Assembly: GCA_013397075.1 (NCBI GenBank)
Contig: VWZS01009934.1
Span: 2,445,926-2,509,925 of the forward strand
DNA length: 64,000 nucleotides
Direction of reading: 5' to 3'
DNA from: Rhabdornis inornatus
Lineage: Eukaryota > Chordata > Aves > Passeriformes > Rhabdornithidae
Below, one piece after another: positions 38,922-51,760 of this stretch. The notes under the pieces were generated by a model, which had not been told where the DNA came from, did no database searches, and saw nothing but the letters and a program-made list of their open reading frames with translations. Numbering within the stretch: the first letter of the stretch is position 1; every line of letters starts with the position of its first letter. Position numbers and translations under genes: made by a program.

Positions 38922-39533
38922 CTCATAGAATCAAATCACAAAATACACAGAGTAAGAAGATAGCCACAAGGATCACTGAATCCAACTACTGACTCCACAC
39001 AGGGCAACCTAGAAGTTAACCATGTACATAAAAGTGTTGTCCAAATGTTCTGCAAAGTTTGGGGACATGATCTCTTCCCTGGGGCACTTTTCCTGTGACT
39101 GACCTCCCTCTCACTAAAGAACTATTCCTAATACTCAATCTGAACTTCTGATGATTTAAGTCTTTTCCATGCGTCCTATCAGCAGAGACCAGAGGGAAGA
39201 GATCAGCACCTCCCTCTCGTTGTGAAGGAAGTTGTACACAGCAATCTGTGCTGGCTGTGCCTGGTGCCCTTGTTATCCTGCATGTGCTGCATGATGGCAC
39301 TCAGGATGATCTGCTCCACGACCTGCCCTGGCATGGAGGTCAGACTGACAGGACTGCAGTTCCCTGGATCTTCCTTCCACCCTTCTGGTAGATGGGCATC
39401 ACATTTGCTCACCTCCAGCCAACTGGGACCTCCCTGGTAAGCCAGGACTGCTGACAAATGATGGAAAGTGGCTCAGTGAGCACTTCCACCACCTCCCTCA
39501 GTACCCTTGGGTGGATCCCATCCAGACCCACAA
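38922..39533 (-). mobile_element. CR1 LINE with internal deletion, RT fragment joined to 3' end
   Basis: Read on the minus strand, the element begins at 39533 with CR1 ORF2 sequence encoding the start of the reverse transcriptase domain. The minus frame at 39203-39457 contains the recognisable pieces EDPGN, SPVSLTSMPG and VVEQIILSAI. At about 39220 it passes directly into the CR1 3' end, ending at 38922 with a TATGAG-type terminus. The RT palm and its catalytic motifs are missing, so the element lost its middle or inserted as a rearranged copy. It is a dead pseudogene copy; boundaries are approximate. Confidence 0.9.
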
Positions 39534-41887
39534 GTTAAAATTACTTTAATTACAGGCAGTAACTAAAACATATCTCACTATTGAGAGAATAACAAGTTTA
39601 TTTGTTTGCTTGTTTGTGGCTGAGCAAATCTACCATCAGAGAAACTGCCCCTGAGCAATTTCCTATTTTCTATGTCAAGTTCTCTGCAACACCCAGGATC
39701 ACAGTGACACAAAGAACAGAGACGTTAATATTTTCCCCCACTCTCATCTCATAATGGCTTCCAAATCTCTTCAAGAGCCCTTGTAAACCTCTCCAGCTGC
39801 TGAATTCCCAAGTATTCCCTGCCTTACAGATTCAACCAAATCTGTCTGAAAATGGATAAAAGGTGGTGAATACCTGGTTCACTGGGTACAGGTTTCAGAG
39901 TGTTCTCTGGTCTGGAGAAAGCATCCTGAGATGGAGTCCTCCGAGTGCCATTAATTCTGCACCTGCTCAGTGTGCCCATGGTATCATCTGATTTTTTATT
40001 TTTGTGCAATTTCTAACATTTCTCGTTATTACTTTGGCACCTGGGGACTGTGATTTGCAGAAAGGGTTCTTTTCCAGGCCAGGCAGAATTACATTATAGT
40101 TCCAAGGTATGTTTGGCAACTGCTAATAGAGGCTGGCTATTTTTAGATATTTTTTCATTTTTTCTGTTCTTCTTACAGTTCAGGTCTGTCCTATTTACCC
40201 CCATTTTTTTCTTTTTTTTTTTTAAAAACAGAGATCTTAGATCTGTAATAGTTTTCACCGAATTTTTGGAATATATTTTTACTGCTTTTAAAAAGGTTTT
40301 CCATTAGATTGCTTCCACTTTGATTTTTCTAAAACTGTGGTATAAATATTTTGGACTTAAATCTGTATCTCTTCCGTGGTGTAACAGCATCTCTCAGAAT
40401 AAGGATTGAATTCCCATCTAAAACATTTGTTCACAGGGGATTTTTTAATATATATATCCAGTAATACCAGGTTTTGACATCTGAATATGAGGTTTAAATC
40501 TTTATGAGGGTCCTGCCCCTCAGTCTTTGCCATTGATTTGCATGCTTTCTGATTTGCACTGTTCTAATTCACAAAGTCAAATTTAGTGACCCCCTCAATG
40601 GCTGAAAATGCCTGAGGCCATTTGCTGAGCTAAGAGTAGCTGAGGAAGTAGAATTTGGCACCTTCAGTACCAGTAGAAATAGGCAGAAAAAAACTGCTTT
40701 CTCAGTATTATTTCACCTGAATCCACACAGGCCCTATGTGGAGCTAATTTTGTCTGAAACCCATAGTTCTAAAAAACAAGGGGGAAAGAAGGGGGAGATA
40801 GTTTGGAGGAAAAATAGGAAAAATGTACAGTGGATTTTCCAAGGCAGCTGCCAAAGTTTTCACACATGCATACACAGAGAGGAAAAAATAGTGCAGTAGT
40901 GATGCTAGATCCTATCTCAAGATATTTTTAGCATCTTGCTAAGTGATGACATCCCCAAAGAAAGGGGATGTACTCTTGAATATACATTAGGTGTCCCAAC
41001 AAAGTATGAATTAGATTAATGTGCCACGAAAATTTACCTTCACAAAGCCAAAAACAAAGATCTTGCTTACTCTCCATTTCACAGGTATCTCTGCTTTTTG
41101 ATTGCTGCTACAATCTGATTATAACATTGGGGACACGCAGGCAGGCACCTCACCAGGTGATAAATAAAAAAGGATCCATCTGTGACCTGCTGTGTATCTC
41201 ACATACCAGAGTAATGTCTTCACAGAGCATTTTCCCTGGATTATTTTTAAATCTACCTGTTTTTTGACTGTCAGAAATACCCATTTTTAGCTGCCAGAAT
41301 TCTCTCTAGAGTTGCTGTGCACTGGAGCACGGCAGATGATAAAAAAATCTGACTGCTTAATGGAGGGGTTACAGGTGGCACATTAGAAAATGGAACATGC
41401 TTTTCTTTTTCCTGGTAGCTCGCTATTGGAACCTTCCCCAGTACTGTGAAAATATTTATGAGGACTAATATTGCAACTGCTGCAAGTAAATTTACAGACA
41501 GAGAATGAGAAAGATAGGATGACAACTTCAATAAAGAGGCCTCCAGCTGGAAATGTGAGGCTTAGCTCTTGCCTCTGCTGTTCCTGTATAAATCAGGATT
41601 AGCTTAAATTTCAAAAGAAAGAATTTACACTGTTTTAAAAATGTGAGATCAGACTCCTGATCTGGGTGAGTGAGAAAGATCTAGTCAAAAGAGGAACAAC
41701 TATTATTAGTCTGTATTTACTTAAAATATTAATAATGTGCATAAGTACATTAGTTTGAGTGCTCTTGCCTTGCAATAAAGTCAGAAATTCCATACAACAG
41801 AAAAGGTTGTTGTTGCAACAGCCTCCTTGTCTGTTCTGCATGGGAGTGCCCATACAGGGCATGAAAGTCTGTGCAGGTATCCCGCAG
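39534..41887. other. Non-coding interval, no gene recognised
   Basis: AT-rich, with a T-tract near 40208-40222 and a small inverted repeat (ACATCCCC with GGGGATGT) near 40950. Short ORFs only. I see no further repeat family. Confidence 0.5.
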
Positions 41888-42438
41888 TGTTGGAACCCTG
41901 AAGCCTGGGGTTTTTGAGCTCTCTGTGCTTACTGGCACTGACCCCCTGGAGAACACTGCTTTTGACCTGAGGCCTTGGAGAAGGCTTCCAAATTTGAGTG
42001 ATGGAGTTAAAGTCACTGGTGTGTAGTTAGAATAGAAGTGTGTGATTCACATGGTGAAGGGTTTTGAATTTGAGGTTTTTAGAATATAATAATAGGTATG
42101 GGACAAGAGGAGGATTTTGGGTGTTATCTTTTTATGTCTTCTTCCTTCTTCTTCATCTTCATCATTGCAGGTAGTTGTTTCTGGTTGCACAGTTAGTGCC
42201 ATACAGAGGGTCACAGGGGTTTAATTATTGGGTTAAAAGTATAAATAACATAGGTGTTAATTCTCTGTTGGACTGTTTAACTTTAAAAGACCTCATAACT
42301 AGCTCGATTCACCTCCATTTTGCTTGCTTTTAGCTGGTAGCTGGGAGTGTTGCAGAACTGTCTGTACTCTGAGATTTAATAAATCTATAAGATTTAATAA
42401 ACAACCAAGCCAGAACACAAGAAAATTCATCTCCTTCA
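41888..42438 (+). mobile_element. Solo LTR of an avian endogenous retrovirus
   Basis: About 550 bp begin TGTTGGAACCCTGAAGCC and end near CTCCTTCA, so the ends are TG...CA. It contains a TATA-like TATAAATA at 42240, a CTT-rich tract near 42140-42170, and two AATAAA hexamers at 42378-42383 and 42396-42401, the order expected for U3-R-U5. The text resembles LTRs I associate with passerine ERVs, but I cannot name the family. No gag, pol or env sequence flanks it on either side, and no obvious target-site duplication remains, so it is probably a solo LTR left by recombination. Transcription would be from the plus strand if active. Confidence 0.65.
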
Positions 42439-45400
42439 TATTTTTAATCCTGACTCTGTGTAAAGACAGAAGAAAATGAAGACAAGCCCCTAATTAAGTG
42501 GTGCAGTTACCACATTCACACTTCAGCATTTGGAGAGCCCAAGTGCTGTCAATGTATTTGAGGGATAATATGAGAGGAAACCCCCATCCCTGTTTTGGCT
42601 TTATCTGCTAATCTTGCTTTCCAGCCATGTGTGATACTGTTTCTTGTAAGATGCAAATGCAGGAGAGGCATTGTATTTCTGCTGAGGTTTCTAACAAGCC
42701 AGCCAGTAGCTTGCAGACAGGTAAACAACCAGCCCTGCTGCTTCTTGTTTTGAATATTAGACTATACTGGTGCAGAAACTTTGCAGATGCTGCAACTCCA
42801 ATATTTGCTGGTTTTGCAACATCCTTTCCTACTTGGTTCAGGAGAGTTTCTGACAATTTTTGGCTACATAGAAGGGCTTGGAAATTTTGCCATGAAGTTT
42901 GCATCCTGGTGGTGTTTTGCTAGTAAAAAAGAAAAAAAAAAATGGGAAATTTATTGTGTAGGTGACATGCCACAGATAGTTGCCACCATTTTCCAGCTAT
43001 GTGTTTGATTTACTTTTTGCAAAATTAGTACTAATCATAACTCAGTCTAGTAAGAGCTGCCTTAAGAGTACTGTAAGAATTGCTATCTAATGGCCTGGAC
43101 AGAAAGCCCAAATGCTGGAAACTCAACATAAAGTGCCACTCACAGCCATGACAGTCAGCTTCAAAGGGATTGAAACAGCTAAAAAGCATATCCAGGCCAT
43201 TGACAAAAAGCATGTAGGTTGTTTGCTACCATACCAAGGCTAATGCAAGAAAAAGATCACCCTTTTTCCTTTTTTTTTTTTTTAGTTACAGTCTCTCTTC
43301 TTAGGGAGACTCTTAATGGATTTATGTTGGAGCATAATGATGCTTCCTGTTTCACTAGTTCTTCCTTCCATAATAAATTCTGTCATTAGATTTGCCTTTT
43401 GCTTTCCACTAATGTTTTAAAAGCAGTAAATGCAGAGACTGCAGGATGTCTTTTCCTGGTGGTAATAGGTAATTAAAAACCTATCATTGTACAAGAATAG
43501 GTAGGATTCTTTTTCTCCAAAGCATTACTTTGTTTTCCTTAATTTAATCTAATTTGAGCTCATTATAGGTCTTCTTTCTTAGCTCATGGCTCCTGCTTAT
43601 GTCTTCCTCTCCTTTTCCAGACACAACTGGGTATAATAACGTTGGCTTTGACAGAACTTCCTAGCATTGGATATTTAGAATACAGGCTTCTTTCCAGCAA
43701 AACCAAGGCTTCAGCTGCCACAAATTTCATTGCCAGACTTCTGCCCTGTGGTCCTGGCAATGGTTTAAAGGACTGGAGCGAGATCCTTGTGAAGACTGCC
43801 ATCACGAGCAGGGTCTTTTTTTGTTCCTGCTTGTACCAGGTGACCAGGCAGTGATGTACAGCACAGCTCAGGCAACAACCAGGGGTGAGTGCCTGAACTT
43901 TAATGCAACTCTGGGGTCATGGAAAGGAAGACCATTGACAAGGCTTCTCATGGCTTTGCCACACAGCTCTTTTCACAGCATTCTGGTCCCAGGATACACA
44001 GTCAAGCCACATCAGGGCTGGCCTTCAACACATAGGCCACTAAATCCCTGTGGTGGAGAGGAAAGAGGCTGCAGGGCATCTAAACCCAGTCAGGACCATG
44101 AGATTTATATCTTGTTCCTTTACTTCCAAAAGAGGCCCAAGATCACCTGTACTCCAAAAGTGGGACTTGAATATAAAACTGCTAATGGACGATGGAAGCG
44201 CTCTGGAGGGTCATCAAGTTAGCACTGGAAGGAGTGCCACCAAATTCCTGGGAGAGCATAGTCCTTGAATCCCCTGTGTGTCCTCACTGTACATCATTTA
44301 TTGGTTCAGACAATTGTAATGGATTTCTCATTCCCTCCTGAAGACAGTGTAAAAACGGATTCTTGGTATCTGGCCAATATTTTGGTCATTATCAGAAGTA
44401 ATGGAAAAATCTGTGTTCCTCTTTGAATGACCAGAAACTGGTCATTTTAGGCGATAATCTAAGGTAGACATACATTTACATGGTCATAGAAGTAAAATTC
44501 TATATTTTTTTAATTTGTCAAGAACTTAAACACTAATTACAAGAAACAAAGAATTTTCATGCTTTGTTAGCAAGGATCCATTCAATCAGTATGATTTTCT
44601 AAAGAGAAGGCTTTGAGTTTGCACACAGAAAAAGGTGCAGAACATAAGTCGTAAGAGTAAACCATTGATTGAACTGAGGAGTTTCCTGGGAATGAGGTGC
44701 TTTATATTCATTGAACCAGATGCTTGGACTATGTATTTTGTATCACTTTGTTACATTCTCCCTATTTTAGACACAATTCCTTTTTAACAACACAAATAAG
44801 ACTTTTGAAGCCGGTGTGAAAAAGCAAGCTCTCCCCATCTCAGGGAGGGGGTTCCTTGGAAGGCTAGATCATTATTTTTATGGTAATGGCTTAATTCTTA
44901 ATAGCTTAACTCTCAGGCAGAGTTATGAGAGGGCTGAGCTCAGAATGCATAGAAGTAATCTAACTACTTACATGGAAGTGAACCTAATAGAGCTCCCTCA
45001 ATACCTTTAAAATGGCTAAATTATGCATGGTGTTGGGTTGTGTTGACTGAAAATCAACAGTGGCATTCTGGAGGAGAATAATAATTAATCTGCTAAGTTT
45101 ATATGTTGACCTTGCTCTCACAGTGGGAAAGAATGTATGTGCTGCTTGTGAAACTGAGCGGAAGGAATGCAGATGCAGGCTGTTGCAATTTTTTTGGCCA
45201 AGATTGTGTCATTTAATTTGAAATTCCAAAATAAGGTCACAGTAAATTTTCTTCATGCAAGTGCAAGCTTCTTTTTTTTCTTGCTGCTTCAGTTTGCCAG
45301 AAATGTGAGCAGTTGTAAATTTCCACACAAAGTTGAATCCAAAAAGGACAGTGCAGATTTTCCACTGCACCTGTCAGGCAGGCAGTCACATCCACTGACT

Positions 45401-46519
45401 TCAAGAGACAAAAAGCTGTAACACTGAGTGCTTTGGGTATTGACTCTGGTAAGCACAGCAACAAGCCATGTTTCAGAGTTTTTGACAGTCTCACCTAGAA
45501 AGGATAAAAATACCGGTGAAAGAAGAGCTGTTTGGAAAGTACTTAAAAAGACACAGTGGAAGAAAGATTTAAACTACAGAAGGAAAAAGGATCCATTATT
45601 TTCACAGAAGAATTACAAATAAACAATACTTTCTGGGAAAGTGTTGTGAGTATGGTGAAATTACATCGTGTGAGGTGCTTAAGACGACATGTTTGCTCCT
45701 GGGGTTTTTCACCTGAAAATTGTATTTTGATTTTTAGATTTTCCCTCCAGTGAAATTGAAGTTTACCATGGAAAAATTATGCTTGTTAGTTACAGGGGTT
45801 TTTTAACATTCATTGGCTTAGATTACAGTCATAGCCTTTCAGTGAAATGAGGCCAGAAAAAAAGACAAGATTGCCCTCTATCAAGTGACCTAATCTCTTT
45901 ATAATTCTTTGTATTTTTCCGCATGGCTAAATGATGAGACTAACAAGCCACTTAGTTATTTTTCAAAGGCATGATACATTTTGATGGCCATATTTTTATA
46001 GCAAGCACCTGACTTTATTCCCAATTGGTCAAGCTAATGCATGTTACAATTTCTTTGGTATTGCTTGATTTAACACACTTGATTTTAACCAGATTTCAGC
46101 AGGAACTATTTTTTGAAAAATACAGGAATAAGAAGATGAAAAAATTATGAAAAAAGTATTTTTACCATTATTTTTTAAAATTTGTTATCTTTTTTCTCTC
46201 ATTTAACTTTTTTAGATACATAGTGCAGTTAAGAGATATGATAATTAAAAGAAGTTATCTTCTCAGATTTCAACAGATCATAGATTTTGGTAGACTACCT
46301 GATTTAAACATACTCAGAAAATAGGAAATCAAGCTGAGAAAACTACTACGTTCTGAGTAAGAAAGAATTAGAGTTTTCACCTTATGCTCCTGCTATCTGA
46401 AAACTATAAAGATTTTTTTATTGATAATTCAGGAGCTTATCAGAGTTGGGAGCCAATTCCAAGTTTAAAAAGTAGTTTATTTCCTCAAAAGCTGATTAGG
46501 AACCCATGGCCACGTGACA
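42439..46519. other. Non-coding interval, no gene recognised
   Basis: Short overlapping ORFs on both strands (for example 42608-42904 minus against 42627-42923 plus, and 43821-44222 plus) with no domain patterns. A T-tract of about 16 lies near 43270 and a perfect 9-bp hairpin at 44426-44446. I see no tRNA, snRNA or named repeat. Confidence 0.5.
44426..44446. repeat. Perfect 9-bp hairpin with 3-nt loop
   Basis: AATGACCAG and CTGGTCATT flank an AAA loop. It is short and probably incidental; another TGGTCATT lies about 40 bp upstream. Confidence 0.7.
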
Positions 46520-47559
46520 ATCAAGTTCAAGAGCACCTGTAGAACCTGAATATACCTAAATCCACGGCACCTGATGAGATGTATCCCAGGGTACTGAGGG
46601 AATTGACTGATGTAGTTGCTGAGCCACTCTTCATCATATTTCAAAAATCATGGTAGTCAAGCAAAGTCCCCAGGAATGATGGGTGAAAGGAGGACCCTGG
46701 AAACTACTGACCATTCAGAGTCACTCCCATGTACAGTAAGACCATGGACCAGATCCTCCTAGAAGATTTGCTGAAACATATGGAAGACAGGGAGTTAATT
46801 AAAGACAGCCAACATGGTTTCTCTAAGGACAAATCACACCTGACTAACTTTGTGGCCTTCTCTGATGGACTGACTGCATCAATGGACAAGGGAAGGGCTA
46901 CAGATGTCACCTACCTGGACATGTGTGAGGCCTTTGATAGGGTCCCCCCCAACGCTATTATCTCTGAATGGAGGAGATACAGGTTTGATGCATGAACTGC
47001 TAGATGGACAAGGATCTGGATGGATGGCTGTGTCCAGAGTTCCAGGCAGTGCCTGAATATTCAGGTGAAAACCTGTGATGAGTGGTGTTCCTCTGGGGTC
47101 CATACGGGGACCAGTGCTATTTAATCTCCTCACCAATGACATGGACAGTGACACTGAGTGCACCCTCAGCTAATTTGCAGACAGCACCAGGCTGAGTGGT
47201 AAAACTGATGCACTTTAGGAAAGGGATGCCATCCAGAGGGATCTTGACAGGCTTGAGGAGTGGGCCAACTTTTTACCAAAGTCTACATGATAGAACAAGG
47301 GGAAATGGTTTTAAACTGAAAGAGGATAGATTTAGATTAGTCATAAAAAAGAAATTCTCTGCTTTAAGGGTGATAAGACACTGGAAGATGTTGCCCAGGG
47401 AAGCTGTGGCTACTCCATCCCCGTAAGAGTTCAAGGGTAAGGTTTTGAGCAACCTGATCTAGAGAATGGCATCCTTGCCCAAGGCAGGTAGGTTGGAACT
47501 AAATGACCTTCAGACATCCCTTCCAGCCAAAGTCCTACTATGATTCTCTGATTCTATAA
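46520..47559 (+). mobile_element. CR1 LINE, longest copy, broken ORF2
   Basis: The element begins within ORF2 and runs to a CR1 3' end with TATGATTCTCTGATTCTATAA. Reverse transcriptase motifs are readable in order: QHGFSKDKSHLTN near 46810, YLDMCEAFDRVP at about 46912 (normally YLDFSKAFD), and SGVPLGSIRGPVLFN near 47080. The catalytic FADD box is changed to FADS near 47172, and a stop precedes it. Several stops and frame changes break the frame. At about 47280 the RT sequence jumps to the 3' end, so the end of ORF2 is deleted. It is a decayed, inactive copy. Confidence 0.95.
46729..46995 (+). pseudogene. CR1 ORF2 reverse transcriptase remnant
   Basis: An 88-codon open stretch of the CR1 reverse transcriptase covers fingers and palm up to motif A. 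The first catalytic aspartate of motif A is kept (YLD). The frame ends soon after, and the FADD motif lies downstream in a disrupted frame with its last aspartate replaced by serine. The host would not need this product; the enzyme cannot be active. Confidence 0.9.
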
Positions 47560-50381
47560 AACTATGTGGCTAGTCAGACATCTCCTGAGATTAGCATAAT
47601 TGACCAAGGGATTAGCTGGGTATCTACCCTATGGATTAATAGCTCAAGGGGAAGGAGCTATTGCAGCTCCTAGCCTGTCTTTAGGATGACATTTCAGCTC
47701 TTACCTTGCACATTAGTCTTAATTGTTCCAGTAAAAGGAATGATCAGTTCTTATGTTCCCTGCAGTCTGGCAGCCTGAAATGTAATCTGCAGCCCAAGGG
47801 TAAAGATCTCATCTGACTCACCTTTGTTCAAGATGAAAACCTAAGGAATTTTGTTTTAAAATCTTCTAGGTGAGTTAAGATAATACCTGCAGAATAGCAT
47901 GACTGTTCAATCACTTTTGCTAATTTCTCAGCGCTAACAACTACATCAAATACATGTTTGACATTAAAAGCCCCTTGAGAAGAAAAGCAGTGACACAGTT
48001 GAGGGGGAGGATTAGGGCCCCAATTTTGATCCCCAAATAATGACATCTTCCCTTGTCCTTCTCTGCCAGGTCTCTGATTCCCAATTTGGTGTCATGTTGT
48101 GATGATGGTTATTCAGGCTGCAGGACCATAATCTCTGCACTGCAGTAGTGTTTACAGCTACATTTTCTAGTCACTCAGGAGCAAGGTCTGTCCCTGCTTC
48201 AAGCTGTGCAGAAGGCAGGCTTCTCTCTTTCTGGGTCACAGGTAATAAACAAGTATGGCCACCTCTTCTCCAGGGAACTCAGGATATTTCTGCTTGTGTC
48301 TGCATATGCTCTCACTCTGCAGAAAGAATAAAACATCTGTGGAGAGATGAATATTTGAAAGCATTTTAAAAAAGCACTGGTGATTTTCTGAATAAAAAAA
48401 AACAAAAAAAACCAGAACCAAAACCAAACCAACCAGATTTAATTAACAGTTGTTATAATCAACAATGTTAGATAGGGGCTTTAAAATGTCAATGACACTC
48501 TAAGCAGTGACTAATAAGAGAAGATTGATGTTCTACAGTAGCTACTCTTCAATAGATTCTACATTTACTCTGATTTACGAAGCAAAATAAGATTACTCTC
48601 CCTCCCTTTCCCCAAGTGTTAGTTGTTGATTTCAGTATTTCAGAGGTTATTAAAGAAGGTAGGTTTTCAGCCTTTACAAAGTACTCCTCATTTACTGAAA
48701 ACGCTCACAGTTATATGAGCAGAACAAACATTAAAAGGGATACTGATCCACCTCTCTGGCCCATCAGCTTCCCACTGTGCATTTCCTACATTTTCTAAGC
48801 AATTGTAGAATGTGATAGTTGAATGAAATTTGTTTCAGTGGTTAAAAATCTGATCTAATCACCCTGTAGCTCCTTAGCACAAACTCACTCCAAGACCTTC
48901 CACAAGTCCCAGGCCAGGACCTTGGGGTACACATCAGATGCTAGCACTTTAGGAGGTTGTGGCTGCACCCATAAGCATGCTGCCTCGTTCTGGGAGAGCC
49001 TTCACAGCTGAATGTGGATGTTTCTCTCTTTCTCCTTCCCCTCTACTTGGGTGTACATCCCAACCATTCTGAAATTCAGTCTACGTCCCTAGATCAGGCT
49101 GAGAAAAATGAAGGCCCACTGGTTCTGAGATGTGAGCTGGAATAATGAAGGCAGTGGGCTGGACAAACCCTCCACAAGCCAGGAGTTGCAAAGGAGATGG
49201 AAAATAATCAATAAGATCTAGAATGTGGAATTGCTTGTAGTGAGATGAAATAAGATGGAGAAGGATTTGAATTAAAAATAAGGTCAAGAATAGTTGTTTA
49301 GATGGGAAAGAGTAAACCATGATTCTGCTGCAAAAGACGAAAGCCAGACTGAAAATGAGCAGGGAAAAGAGTAAGAAAGTCTGTGTTCAGGTGGAAATCA
49401 GTCAAAACCAGAGACTTATCTGCTTTCCACAAACATGTAAGAAAAATACCCCATGAAAATATCATTCTAGAGACCTAATGTACACACTGCACAAGATAGA
49501 TTAGTCCTTCTCCAAGCATTGTTGTCCTTTGTTTTCATTTGCCAAAGCTAGTTTGGTCATTAGGTTAACAAATCTGTGGACTTACCTCAGTTTTACCACA
49601 AAATAAGCAAAGTGCTGGCTGTTTTTTAAACAGAAAATTCTTTCTCTTCAGAGGAAGCCAATACCTCCTGCTAAACTCAAAAGCCAGATGGTGCATTTGG
49701 ATGCATTTAGACATGACCCACTACACAGGAGGGAGTGTTGCCAATGTAAGATGATACCTTTACCCTACGGATTTGCAAGAGGGACCAAACTTCAGCAGGC
49801 TGATAAGGCTGAATGCAGAATGATGCTGAGCCCAGCACTGTTTACCGTAGGAGATTTATCAAATTAGCAGCTCAGCTGGATGCATCAGGAATTTAATGCC
49901 TTCCAAGGGGCAGATTTTTTCCACCTTAGGAGCTAATAGTTTGTACAATTGTATAAACTGTACAAGCATCTTCTTGGACTGGCTTAGGGAAGTAGGGAAA
50001 ACAGAACCAGAGTGGATGAAAGAAGCCTGTCTTTCTTTTCACCCACATTCCTAGCTTCAAGTTTCAGAGCGATTCTTGTACTTGGTTTGGCTCTCCAGCC
50101 ATATAAAAACATCTTCTCCGAGTCTCTCAAAAGGAACTTGCTAATCTGTAATGTTTCATGCACACAACAAAACAAAACCTGGAATCCATCCTATGCATCA
50201 TATATAGCTGTGTGGAAAGATGCCTGTGGAATTAAGCTGAGCAAGAGATGTGTATTTACTTATTCACAGCAATAAAGCACAAATAATGACTCAAAGTGTC
50301 CGTAAGGGCCTTCACATTTCTCAAGCAATGCAAATCGCTGGAGTCTGTTCACTTATAGGTGTTCACTAAGGTGACAGTGTC
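47560..50381. other. Non-coding interval, no gene recognised
   Basis: AT-rich DNA with short ORFs only. An A-rich stretch with ACCAGAACC/AAACC runs near 48396-48430. No exon, repeat family or RNA gene is recognised. Confidence 0.5.
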
Positions 50382-50760
50382 TTAGAATCACAGAATGGTC
50401 ACAAGGGGCCTTTAAGGGTCATCTAGTCCAATTCCCCCACAGTAAGCAGGGATATCTTCAACTAGATCAAGTTGCTCAGGACCCCATCCAACCTTACCTT
50501 GAACATTTTCAGGGATGAGGCATCTACCACTTCTCTGGGTAACCTGCTCCAGTGCTTTACCAGCCCAATGGTGAAGGGGTAAAAAAAAGAAAATCCTCAT
50601 ACCTAGTTTGTATCTACCCTCTTTCAGCCTAAAACTATTACCCCTTGTTCTATCACTACAGGCCCTGCTGAAAAGTCTGTCCTCATCTTTCCTATAATCT
50701 AACCCCCCATTAATTTGAAAGGCCACAATGAGGTCTCACCACAGCCTACTCTTCTCTCTT
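50382..50760 (-). mobile_element. CR1 LINE 3' end
   Basis: The top strand starts with TTAGAATCACAGAATGGTC, the reverse complement of a CR1 terminus. It then carries the reverse of the CR1 3' region (GTTGCTCAGGACCCCATCCA, TTCTCTGGGTAACCTGCTCC, CCCCTTGTTCTATCACTACA). The copy is 5' truncated. The minus-strand ORF 50412-50726 lies wholly inside it and is a CR1 reading frame by chance, not a gene. Confidence 0.95.
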
Positions 50761-51429
50761 CATTTGCTTTTAAACCAAACGATTTGACTGAGTATTCTGT
50801 AGCTTTTATACTATGAGAAATAGTATAAAAGAACAGCTATTCCTCAACTCCCTTCTTTGTACTACTCGTGGTACTATAAAATTTAACACATCTCTCCCCT
50901 GCCACAGCGTGTTTTCCAAGTTGATGGTCCGAAGATTGCTTACTCTTTTTCTTGTGGGAGTAGCTGCATTTTGCAGATCAATGTCACTATTCTTGTCGGC
51001 ACCCTTCCCATTTCTAGATACCCTTTCTAGATCAATGGCAAGAATTTAATTACATGAAAAATATATTTGCGAAAACAGAATGTTAACTCCTACATTTGTT
51101 CCCCATTTTTCAACATGATATTCATCCCAAAAGGATCTTCTGGTTTAGCTCACAATAGTTTTACATGCATTTGTTAAGAAATCGTTTTGAAATATTTTTG
51201 AAAATCCATATGTATGAACATCTGTAATCATCTGCTCATTGACACCTTCAAAAGATTGCAATAAACTTTCAACTAAAAAGAAATCTGAGCTGATGTTTCC
51301 CCTATATCTCATATTTGTACTTTGCCCACTGCCTGATTTTATTAATCAATCAGTAATATATACTTCATGACTGGAAAATAGTTCAAGTAGATACTTTACA
51401 ACTAGTAATTTCAGTAATCTGTCAGTGTG

Positions 51430-51760
51430 GGGAAACCTTATAGCAGCCCTCCAGTACCTGAAGAGAGCCTAAAGAAAGAGGGAGAGAGACTTTTTACAAG
51501 GGCACAGAGAGATAGGACAAGGAGAAACGGTTTTAAACTGAAATAGGACAGGTTTAGATGAAATATTAGGAAGAAATCCTTTACTATGAGAGTGGTGACA
51601 GACAAAAATGTTTCCAAGAGAAGCTGTGGATGGCCCATCCTTGGCAATGTTCAAGGCCAGGTTGGATGGAGATTTGAGCAGCCTGATCTAGTGGAAAGGA
51701 GGTTGTAACAAGATGATCTTTAAGGTCCCTTCCAACCAAAACCAGCCTATGATTCCATGA
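51430..51760 (+). mobile_element. CR1 LINE 3' end
   Basis: Forward CR1 sequence runs from an ACCTTATAGCAGCCCTCCAG block through GGACAAGGAGAAACGGTTTT and AGGTTGGATGG to TTTAAGGTCCCTTCCAACC, ending with CTATGATTCCATGA. It has lost its 5' part and all coding sequence. It lies about 670 bp from the preceding CR1 copy and in the opposite orientation. Confidence 0.95.

Noticed and set aside
43821..44222. 133-codon plus-strand ORF
   Set aside because: No family resemblance, overlapping second frame, no transcript signals.
50412..50726. 104-codon minus-strand ORF
   Set aside because: It lies entirely within the CR1 3' end at 50382-50760, which is untranslated in the source element.
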